DNA of 64,000 nucleotides from Geobacter sp. AOG2 (GTDB lineage Bacteria > Desulfobacterota > Desulfuromonadia > Geobacterales > Pseudopelobacteraceae). The stretch is taken from the NCBI RefSeq assembly GCF_019972295.1, contig NZ_BLJA01000001.1:2732158-2796157 (forward strand), written 5' to 3'. Shown here piece after piece: positions 47,101 through 52,064 of the stretch; the stretch's first letter is position 1, and every line of letters starts with the position of its first letter. The notes beneath the pieces were generated by a model. The model was not told the DNA's origin, searched no databases, and saw only the letters and a list, made by a program, of their open reading frames with translations. Position numbers and translations under genes: made by a program.

Positions 47101-47806
47101 CCACGACCCCGGCCAAGCCGAACCCGCCGGACAACACCAGGGGGACCAGTTCCTCGACCGAGCGCACCACCCTGCCGCCGAAGGTCTGGGACGGGTCGGC
47201 GGCGGAGCCCTCTTGAATCCGGCTGAACCGGTCATAGAGTTGCGAGGCGAACTCCTTGTAATAGTCGTCGCCGTTGACCGCATCCACCGCAGCCGCCGCC
47301 GGGAAGGCCAGCCTGGTCGCCAGCTTGCCCAGGCCCCCCTGGATGGCCCGGAAGGGCTTGGTCCCGTATTCCCGCCCAAAGTAATTCGCCTCGGCCCGGT
47401 CGCGGTCGGTGCCGAACTGCAACGTGGACCGGGACCCTCCGGGGCTCAAAGGGGCGTCGTTACGGGAACCGAACCCGTTCCGGGCCAACTCCTCGATCTG
47501 CCGGAACGTTCCCACATCGTCATGGGCCAGGGCGGCATGGCCGGGGTTGGCGAAGAACCGGGCGGTAACGGGCGGCATATCCGCCACGGCGGGGTCGAAG
47601 GCCACCGCCCTCCGTTCGGCGTCGGCCCGAAGCTCCGGGGTGGACCACGCGGGCGGGACCTGCGTATGCCGGGACAGCCCCAGGGAGCCGGCGTAGGCGT
47701 CCGCATTGGCGCCCGCAACGTTTTGCAGGTTGAGCAGCGCCAGGGTTTTGTCCCGGTTACCGTCGCTTACCTGATCGGCAAATGCATTCAGATCGTCGAG
47801 AGCCAT
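38129..47806 (-). CDS. Giant polyvalent internal virion protein (3225 residues) with protease and nuclease-like modules
   Basis: One uninterrupted frame of 9.7 kb. Approximate layout: 1-650 helical virion-type region with hydrophobic Gly/Ala stretch (about 200-300); 665-775 nuclease-like module (W and H710 in FLWGDEKKGIRHIGEKRG); 840-985 LPD3-like module (TGKELGEFGD to GNKFYELFPDA); 1045-1180 second nuclease-like module (LVWGKEG, W1111). Next, 1345-1465 RadC-like JAB domain with complete JAMM motif (H1418, H1420, S1428, D1431), 1495-1620 JAB-like copy without ligands, 1655-1775 a further small module, 1815-1910 HESGH metallopeptidase-like (H1826, H1830), 2258-2400 second LPD3-like module, 2430-3225 helical C-terminus. 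Module names are pattern-based. Such proteins are ejected with the DNA in short-tailed phages and can counter host defences. Confidence 0.8.
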   Translation of the reverse strand: MALDDLNAFADQVSDGNRDKTLALLNLQNVAGANADAYAGSLGLSRHTQVPPAWSTPELRADAERRAVAFDPAVADMPPVTARFFANPGHAALAHDDVGTFRQIEELARNGFGSRNDAPLSPGGSRSTLQFGTDRDRAEANYFGREYGTKPFRAIQGGLGKLATRLAFPAAAAVDAVNGDDYYKEFASQLYDRFSRIQEGSAADPSQTFGGRVVRSVEELVPLVLSGGFGLAGVVGQATNDTYDGLTARGVDPDTSLALAMKSGMTAYAMTKLPFGGASLSSSLVRGATLNPLFGALDRGLEKAGLNYAGYGKQADDIDPLDPGTMAHDLAMGLLFGAHHALQTGRPMVGDSLMESLVPFYDHYRAGRRADALAGIGAAVRDSKANNRAPELVRRHLDGVAAEHAGIDNAYVPVERWNDLFRSAGLDPSRVAAENLANPEAYREALATGSDIVIPFGEFTGTLSRLEQYGELVKDTRLSPGDSTQREASARVQAVKENAHKSGGFVDALKNMIARSQEAVKGNESYNKVYDDLVSQQMGIGMERSTAEHNASLVANAFRVMGERAGVDPYELYSHYNLKLARPLGSDLAGRIGADASIDQMLEHLREGDIPKQSDDHLELIRLKDHLDRSGIDLNSMDNRQVRDRLKGQQELWQSEEHQEKVRTVQSAIDKILNGSEEGTAYGLRPDLEQYGGSSDVSFLWGDEKKGIRHIGEKRGADVVWQVIQTVISGKVTKFVKGKKNVHIVDGDREAVLSLEEHGQQKTWLLTGWKIGEPDASGEVSTQSGATQARPTFSRSDLGAGSFKYPATSRAESILSTLDSTAKTDGGNGLSIVGAPEDVKKLYQAGHKPVAVLTGKELGEFGDIKELRKAAFQWYRDNLHGKPVERNDLGSIAFTRKGIEEFSHFGADPAKIKMVTALRDIIRNGDYIETQNLDHPRRDGIIKFHVIEADVRLEGEIRRSRVFVGEDRRGNKFYELFPDAKENDRNRNRHRGPEIKSDVAAASLEGETTLNQSISDTANGVNIQFVQPGKDNVKRGLTLARPMDSALDGDKSAHEFWQTKYGADGVSSFGPVWRDLKHDALRAVERLAKYRTGEAIAALHHPEVGDIDLVWGKEGSLEKEYEDGFGFAKIRIKHPEVAGDLQNILDTTSVVSRGKNRIRLESDQHRAVVRLDWDGEGKQWLLTEFEKEKEPGTGKRTGASSSDEPDSPIHQALTDFIIDSKSRAVNALFQSAVNRLAADEVRELYQSDKHLIEPAGNESERFGDDSASLRKKSSKRGAASKVTGRSEAPGEDATARGRGAAPTSGDADIRALNDAVGREETSASGTPANNDYIKKVVTGVLHSAITRIKTPADAAHIAFPLTKRAQEAAIAIVTDAKGNVLGIIQHSTGAMDSTSISPRDLLGVVHDFPGAAEVWFAHNHPNGDPTPSPPDHGAISLLTTLLDGSGIKSRGMVVVGQTEGAVWMEGKDNRSEKIPLSSLQTDKERTQKIKTYDREIVALPTSEQFAYIEHVIEYARSHGEGVSGVIVVDSSARPVSLVPMSVSEMAKLKTGNPASGSSAIMSAFHKGNGVAMVLVIPGLPGSLAAARNMISFGSLFGAPLLDVIEMKNGISFVESGRMPEGVGHFFQSADAPASHDFVPAPDGRYVFGEITPEIGAVIGRQSAPILLRNGDEKEGKIHIERPERLKELQAEGYDSAESMVDAVVSGCDAIYKGQRGNLLLVRKGSKDSVLYIRLAPSAHGDYYDVKTAVVARDDFFKNKNPLWERAQTNQPGNGSPLRGLSGQSGSMEAILHQNSPIVKRGYIRFDSDRNFEIGLLKDANLSTFIHESGHFFTEILGDLAERPDAPRQIKEDYAALLTFAGVDSRAHIRTEHHEKLAQAFEAYIMEGRAPSVETRSLFRRMKDWMVGIYKDLTALNVRLTPEVREVFDRMSATDAEIGRIRRMQEMKPLFATAGDAGMHPAEFDRYREDAGQAGELAKEGLLRTLMAEKRRERKPWWRDEQAALRDEATAEAQAGPVYRALQEILKGRDFAGNVTPGLKLDRSVLVRMYGEEFLKRLPKGSATDYLYAVEGGAHPELVAERYGFSSADEMIRAMLAAPPLGNAVAAEAEARMKDRHGDLLRDGRMAGEAMKTVHNDQWAEVLRTEISALHGKGNRDGDDVAAPPVAVFRQAAREQVGAKPVRTIDPLLYLDGGRTAAREALDLFSRGDFSGAAAARTRQLLNHFLYSEAVAALDEVDAIRAEAGRMSADAGSLSVDGVREMYQAAKPPVRLTGKELGDHGDDLAALRKAAVDWYREHLQVKEPAHRDDLGEIAFTRKGRKEVEHFSADPNKLKMVPLLREIIESGDYVREEQPDHPRKDGIVKFHLIDADVEMAGKLYRVQVEVGEDKAGNKFYDLFPDAEEHEQKKASKQRSGRKSPGEPGGDPEGVTTLFQSIAPSFGDVNIRIVHQTSVTVAETGPMADAGLVVPGLAGSPFREQIDALLARFGLADAPLDGPPARREGLRRFLDHLRRDEGIDLPVPAAVLDEGRGVVSYRDLPMDGLRAVSATLHMIGHAAGVVNTVRNGGAGIALGEAKRQLVEQLNASIPAGNAGIVDDRALLFLDRVAERAPEIHIPIIRIEALFERIDGHAVSGPWHDLFRKPYDTAANHLNRVRESIFPAIFDLIKGKGVDRSHGKIFMERLGSSLTKDEIVAIALNCGNERNLDLLMRGGIRFSHGGGAPGLSPDTLREILGHLSADEIAVVNGVWKAIETLKPEMEALVRRQAGTEPVWIETRPIRIANGILEGGYYPIVFDPHYSGDGDSIPDAALPGRMFLRDGMEEVGVGPLSLDLESVVVRHLDRVAIQITFGEFAAQSKRLLKNAVVKEAIVGRLGGPAHKNMLDWVAYMIEQDTLGRDSSRWLENTRRALLTSVFARIVGQKAADAVSDITTSACRAMQNMDVPHVVRGAFEYLRNPVAVHRFAAEASEHMRLLNREIERIRAEVREGATGKGAVMDGVQRWIVESRAGAAGVAAMMVWISGYREAQAKGMDGMEAVRRADEAFHMIPDACRVGDLSTSALIAKAREMAMLIAPALVRYGNDVSVGRRIANQGVLGANPADGVEAFLFGIVAAGILKESLHSRQPDAGDAFLPWFLAHLPPMVLDTHVGEPAGHVEGQIMGEASGQPIAEAEKAFCEAARFMSNASRGKGAPATITAQYLHDLLTGDYNPAISRNPATGILSYRRHQ

Positions 47807-49590
47807 TATCTCTTCCCCTTCGGCGTCCGTGCCTGCCGGATACCCTCGGCAAGCTGCGCTTCCGTGGGAGGAACGCCCCCTATGGTGAGTTTCCGCCGCA
47901 CAAAGGCCCGCAGTGCCGCATCGTCCATAATCCGTATCTCCTTGTCGGTGATCGCGCCGGGCGACTTCTCCGTTACCCCGGAGTAGCCGGGCGCTGCGAC
48001 GAAATCGGCGATGCTCTTCGCGATGACCCCGTCCAGGTCCGCCGGTTTGGGGTTGTCGCGCGCCAGACCCAGGTCGCCGATAATGTTTTGCAGGAGCAGC
48101 GCCCGGTTACCCTTTGCCTCGGGGGTCTCCCCGACCAGGCCCCGCAATGCCGGATAGACCGTGCCGTCCGGGTCCAGAGTCCGCAACGACTGAAGCTTCT
48201 CCCGCAGTTTTCCGGCCGCCGACGCGGCGTTCGGGAGATCGGCGTTGGCGCTTGCCACGAACCGTACTGCACCGTCCGTCTGTGCACCGAGCGTCGGCAT
48301 CATCCGCGCCGCGGCCTGCTGAGGGGTGAGACGTCCGTACTTTCCAGCCAGATAGTCATCCTGAAAGTCCTTCAGCCTGCCCAGCTTTACGACATAATCA
48401 GTCATATTCGCCTTCGGTTTCCCTTCGCCGATCTTGAAGTGGCGTTGGGCGTAGCCGACCATATTCTCCACCGCGTCGTCCGGGATGGAGCCGCGCTGTT
48501 CCAGCACCTTGCCGTAGACCTGGGAGTAGGTCCTGCCGTCCAGGATCAGGCCGTTTACCGCGTCGGCCGCCGCCTGGGTCCGCTGTTCGATCCGGGCCCG
48601 GTAGTCCCGCAATTCCTGGTCGATCTTCGCCTTTGCCAACCGGGTGGCTTCGCCGCTCGCCCCGAACGTATCGACCCGCGCGGCGGCGGCAGCCGCATCG
48701 AAAGCATCGTTGGGGGATTGGGGGGCGTATGCGTCCCACACCTTCCGGGCAATGCCGCCGGCCTGGAGGGAATTGTCCGCAAGGGCCATTTGGGGGGCCA
48801 GTTCTTCCCGCTCCCTCTCGTCCAGCACATCGTAGTACGACTGGTACATGCCCACGGCCGCGGCCAGCCTCCCCTGCTCCACCGCACCGTTGTCGGCGGT
48901 CCCGGCCTGCGTCAATAACGACCTGATGGCCGTGGCGTGGAGCCGGGACACCACGGCCTTGACGTATTCCCGTTGCGCCGTCTCCTCCATGCCCTGGTAC
49001 GTCGGGTCCGTGGCGAGCACCCCGCGTATGTTCTTTGCGGCCTCCCGGATGGAGTCCATGGTGGGGTTGTCCGCCACAAACCCGTATTGCTGCGCCGTGA
49101 ACGCCGCCATCTTCTGCTCCGCGGCCTGCACCTCCTGGGCGGCCGAATGGCTCATGACCCGGTATTCCAGGTCGGGCAGATGTTCGTCGAATACCTGCCC
49201 CACGATCCGTTTCTGGCTCTCCGTGGCCGCCTTTTCCAGCCATTCGTCCCTCTTGGCCCGATAGCTGCCGAGGACATGATCCACGAGCGGCACCCTGCCG
49301 CCGTCCCCGGTCTCCACGTCGCGGGCGGCGGTGCCTTGCGTCTTCAGTGCCCCGTCGTCGCCCAGCAGCAGATCGTTCTTCGTCCTCAGCGCATCCGACG
49401 CGACATCGATCCTGAAGTTCTGGTCCACCGTGCGCCGCATCCCGTCGGCCAGATCCCATGCCGACCGGGAGAGCGCCTCCATCCCCCTCGTCAGCCCGGC
49501 CCCATACGCCTCGGCCCCCAGCGGCGTTGCCTGGGGAGTGGCCACCGGCCCGATGGGGACCGTGGGATTATCGTATCTCGGCACCTGCAT
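47806..49590 (-). CDS. Internal virion protein (ejection protein)
   Basis: 594 residues, mostly helical and charged, without membrane segments. N-terminal PRYDNPTVPIGPVATPQATP is a Pro-rich leader common in podovirus internal core proteins; long heptad-like stretches follow (YRAKRDEWLEKAATESQKR). Its stop overlaps the giant protein ATG (TAATG), and its ATG overlaps the small gene upstream. By position it is the counterpart of T7 gp15. No enzymatic motif is seen. Confidence 0.75.
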   Translation of the reverse strand: MQVPRYDNPTVPIGPVATPQATPLGAEAYGAGLTRGMEALSRSAWDLADGMRRTVDQNFRIDVASDALRTKNDLLLGDDGALKTQGTAARDVETGDGGRVPLVDHVLGSYRAKRDEWLEKAATESQKRIVGQVFDEHLPDLEYRVMSHSAAQEVQAAEQKMAAFTAQQYGFVADNPTMDSIREAAKNIRGVLATDPTYQGMEETAQREYVKAVVSRLHATAIRSLLTQAGTADNGAVEQGRLAAAVGMYQSYYDVLDEREREELAPQMALADNSLQAGGIARKVWDAYAPQSPNDAFDAAAAAARVDTFGASGEATRLAKAKIDQELRDYRARIEQRTQAAADAVNGLILDGRTYSQVYGKVLEQRGSIPDDAVENMVGYAQRHFKIGEGKPKANMTDYVVKLGRLKDFQDDYLAGKYGRLTPQQAAARMMPTLGAQTDGAVRFVASANADLPNAASAAGKLREKLQSLRTLDPDGTVYPALRGLVGETPEAKGNRALLLQNIIGDLGLARDNPKPADLDGVIAKSIADFVAAPGYSGVTEKSPGAITDKEIRIMDDAALRAFVRRKLTIGGVPPTEAQLAEGIRQARTPKGKR

Positions 49591-49778
49591 CAGGTTACCC
49601 TCCCGGTCTCCGGCGCACCGCCCGCCGTAAGACCCTGTCCATGCCCCCTGAAGGGGTCGTAGTCGCGGTCATGCCGTCCTTCCGGGGCGGGGTGGCAGCG
49701 CATGACCGAAAGCGGCGCGTCCTCCGGCGCCACCGGGGTGAAGGGGAAACAACGGGCAGCCTCGGGAAGGGAGATCAT
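49590..49778 (-). CDS. Small phage protein
   Basis: 62 residues, Pro/Arg/Gly-rich and polar, no recognised domain. It is supported mainly by layout: a four-base ATGA overlap with the gene before and a shared base with the gene after. Composition is compatible with a short internal virion or scaffold peptide. Confidence 0.55.
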   Translation of the reverse strand: MISLPEAARCFPFTPVAPEDAPLSVMRCHPAPEGRHDRDYDPFRGHGQGLTAGGAPETGRVT

Positions 49779-50395
49779 GGGAGGTACCCCTTGCGCCGGG
49801 CCGCAGCCACGGCCGCCTCCACGACCTTTCGGGAATTGCCCAGGCCGCTCCGGCCCAGGGCGTCCAGCAGGTTGGGGACCCGCGCGCCCATCTCGGCCAC
49901 CACCCGCCGGGCCCCGGCGATGTTCCCGTCGTAATCGGCGCCGTACCGCGCCCGGAGAGCGGTCTCCGTGTCCGCCCGTTCCCGGAGGATCGCCTCATCC
50001 GGCTTTTGCCGGCACAGGAAGCCGCCCGCCTCGGCCATGACTTCGGCGGCGTGCTGCCCTCCCACGGCGTACTCGCCGAAGACGCTGCCCAACTCCCTCA
50101 TGGCGCGGTCGATTGCCCGGGCCTCTTCATGGTCCCCGTTCATGCGGGCCTCACGGGCCAGCGGCTCCAGGGCCGGGTTGACGATGGGCTCGAAGCTGTC
50201 CGGCACGTCGCCCCCCTCGGGGAACAGGGCGTCGGCCCGGTCCGCAGCACCGGTCATCCGGCCGGTATCGTCATCGTGCGACGCCACGGGCGGTTTCTCC
50301 ACCGCGGCCTCGCCCAGGATCGAGGCGTTCCCCTCATCCGGGGCCGTCGGCACGGTCGCTCCGTAGAGGCGTTCCGCAAGGCTGGTGTCGTTCAT
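49775..50395 (-). CDS. Phage structural protein of unknown role
   Basis: 206 residues from ATG 50395, which has GAAAGGAG at a good distance. The first 80 residues are acidic and low complexity. The remainder is helical with Glu/Arg/Ala repeats (EEARAIDRAMRELG, RRVVAEMGARVPNLLDALGRSG). It lies between two internal virion protein genes, so it is probably part of the virion core. No family is recognised. Confidence 0.65.
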   Translation of the reverse strand: MNDTSLAERLYGATVPTAPDEGNASILGEAAVEKPPVASHDDDTGRMTGAADRADALFPEGGDVPDSFEPIVNPALEPLAREARMNGDHEEARAIDRAMRELGSVFGEYAVGGQHAAEVMAEAGGFLCRQKPDEAILRERADTETALRARYGADYDGNIAGARRVVAEMGARVPNLLDALGRSGLGNSRKVVEAAVAAARRKGYLP

Positions 50396-50458
50396 GGTTT
50401 CACTCCTTTCCTGCTCTCTGGTGGCGACCCATTTCACATACAATCCTTAACCACCCCC

Positions 50459-50488
50459 TGGGTCCTATAGGTCCCAGAGGGTCCTCCA
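50459..50488. repeat. Short 9-bp-family repeat in the phage cluster
   Basis: GGTCCTATAGGTCCCAGAGG, a compact inverted copy of the intergenic repeat family, between two phage genes. Confidence 0.55.
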
Positions 50489-50492
50489 GGTA

Positions 50493-50978
50493 TTACTGCA
50501 TCTTCGATCCGTAATACCCCGCGCTCCCCACCCCGCCCAGGATCGAACCCGCCGCGCCGAAATATCCGGCGGTCCGGGCCGCGTTTCCCCGGAACTGCTC
50601 CAGCCCGGCCTGGGCCTTGTAGCCCGCCGCCTGGCGCTGGGCGTTGTTGACGACCCTGAGGGCGTCCAGCTCGCCGACGCCGGCCGTTTCGGTCTGGAGG
50701 TCCAGGGGGGTGCCGGTGGAGGCGTCCACCCCTCCCGCCGACATGGCCGCGTTCTGGCGGGCGATCACCTGACGCGCCTTGGTACGCTGCTCGGCAGCGG
50801 CTATCGCGCCCCGCTCGTTGGCGTCACGGGCCGCGTTCTCCGCCACCTTGGCGTTGTAGTCTGCAACCTCTTTGGCGTTCTCCCCGGCTGCGACCGAACT
50901 GTACGCCGCCGTGGCCGTGGAGGCCGCCGTGGCCACCGCCGCCACGATTGCCGCCGTTGTGGCCGATATAGATGCCAT
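50493..50978 (-). CDS. T7 gp14-like virion core protein
   Basis: 161 residues. N-terminal Ala/Thr-rich hydrophobic stretch, central helical region with VADYNAKVAENAARDANERG and QARQVIARQNAAMSAGGVDA-like segments, and a Gly-rich end (YFGAAGSILGGVGSAGYYG). This pattern is widespread in podovirus internal core proteins that form the ejection channel. It starts just after the GNAT gene stop. Confidence 0.75.
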   Translation of the reverse strand: MASISATTAAIVAAVATAASTATAAYSSVAAGENAKEVADYNAKVAENAARDANERGAIAAAEQRTKARQVIARQNAAMSAGGVDASTGTPLDLQTETAGVGELDALRVVNNAQRQAAGYKAQAGLEQFRGNAARTAGYFGAAGSILGGVGSAGYYGSKMQ

Positions 50979-50979
50979 G

Positions 50980-51429
50980 TCACGCCTCCTTGCAGGTAAT
51001 CAGCGCACAGGTCCTGTAGCCCATGCGGTTGTAAAATTTTTCCACCCTGGCCGTTTCGTAGCCGGAGGCCGCTGCGACCAGGAGTTTCCTGGCCCCCCTG
51101 GGCACGGCCCACGTCTCCATGGCCCGCATGAGCTGCCGGGCCAGGGGGGTGGCGCGGTAATCGGCGCGGACCCAGAACATCAGCTCGGACATCTCCAGAG
51201 TGGGCGTGAACCATTGGGGGTGGATCATGCCCATGAACAGCCCGACCACCTCCCCGTCCACCGCCTCGAAGAAACAGCCCAGGCCGGGCAGGTCCAGATA
51301 GATCCCCAACATGCGCCGCGTGTGCTCCCGGTCGAACTCCACCCCCGCATAGTTGGGCAGGTCGGCCAGGACATCGGCGGCCACATTCGTCAGTATGTCG
51401 ATATGTTCGCTACTAGCCTTGATAATCAT
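50980..51429 (-). CDS. GNAT-type acetyltransferase-like phage protein
   Basis: 149 residues with GNAT landmarks: AVDGEVVGLFMGMI (beta 3-4), VRADYRATPLARQLMRAMETWA (the region of the acetyl-CoA loop, without a clear QxxGxG/A) and FYNRMGYRTCAL. It overlaps the gp13-like gene by 17 bases. A phage structural region with GNAT folds is typical of gp13-type virion proteins, and catalysis is uncertain. Confidence 0.75.
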   Translation of the reverse strand: MIIKASSEHIDILTNVAADVLADLPNYAGVEFDREHTRRMLGIYLDLPGLGCFFEAVDGEVVGLFMGMIHPQWFTPTLEMSELMFWVRADYRATPLARQLMRAMETWAVPRGARKLLVAAASGYETARVEKFYNRMGYRTCALITCKEA

Positions 51430-51910
51430 CGCACCCCCCCATGCCGAAGCGAAAGAACGGCAGCCCGAACGGCCCGAGCTTTTCAGCCGCCGGGTCTATC
51501 TCGAACCCGAGCCAGGTCAGCCACTGGATCGCCCGCCGGTTCCGCGCATCCACATAATTCTCAAGCCGCTCGAAGCCCTCCCGCATCTCCGCGACGCACC
51601 CGCGGCAGCGGCGGAGGAACACGAAGGGATGCACGTCCAGGTGGTGCGTCCCCACCATCCAGGGTCGCCCCACGTTGCCCAGGATGGACGACGGCACCAC
51701 GCCGAACATGCAGACCGGCACCCCGTCCATGAGACCGGTCCGGGCCATCCTCGAATACTCCAGGCCGTAGCGCAGGCACTCCAGGGGGGTCACGCAGCCG
51801 ACCCCCCACAGCTCCGCCCGGTCGGCGTCGCGCACGTGGGCCGCTATGGTCGGAATATGGCCGTCTGTGGCCGGGACGATCTCAGGCTTTGGCTTTGACA
51901 TGGGTCGCAT
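51413..51910 (-). CDS. T7 gp13-like internal virion protein (DUF2833)
   Basis: 165 residues; ATG 51910 or ATG 51901, with GGAGGTG just upstream. The pattern HVRDADRAELWGVG, VCMFGVVPSSILGNVGRPWMVGT and NRRAIQWLTWLGFEID fits the DUF2833/gp13 family, itself a GNAT-like fold. T7 gp13 is needed for virion assembly. It is followed by a second GNAT-like gene that overlaps it. Confidence 0.8.
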   Translation of the reverse strand: MRPMSKPKPEIVPATDGHIPTIAAHVRDADRAELWGVGCVTPLECLRYGLEYSRMARTGLMDGVPVCMFGVVPSSILGNVGRPWMVGTHHLDVHPFVFLRRCRGCVAEMREGFERLENYVDARNRRAIQWLTWLGFEIDPAAEKLGPFGLPFFRFGMGGCDDYQG

Positions 51911-52064
51911 CGCACCTCCCCTGCAATTTGGCGAAACTCGTTTCGATTTCCCGCAACCGGGAAAACAGTTCCGACTGATTCCGGTCGATCTTGAACAGCA
52001 CGTACCCGCCGCCCACGCTGAGACAGATCTTGACGATCTCCCACACTTCCGCCGGTAGCTCCAT
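51882..52064 (-). CDS. Small membrane protein of the tail module
   Basis: 60 residues. One helix near the N-terminus (about 8-25, VWEIVKICLSVGGGYVLFKI), then a short coiled segment (RNQSELFSRLREIETSFAKLQ). Its ATG overlaps the tail tube B stop, and its end overlaps the gp13-like start by 29 bases. Function is unknown; a minor virion or lysis accessory protein is possible. Confidence 0.65.
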   Translation of the reverse strand: MELPAEVWEIVKICLSVGGGYVLFKIDRNQSELFSRLREIETSFAKLQGRCDATHVKAKA

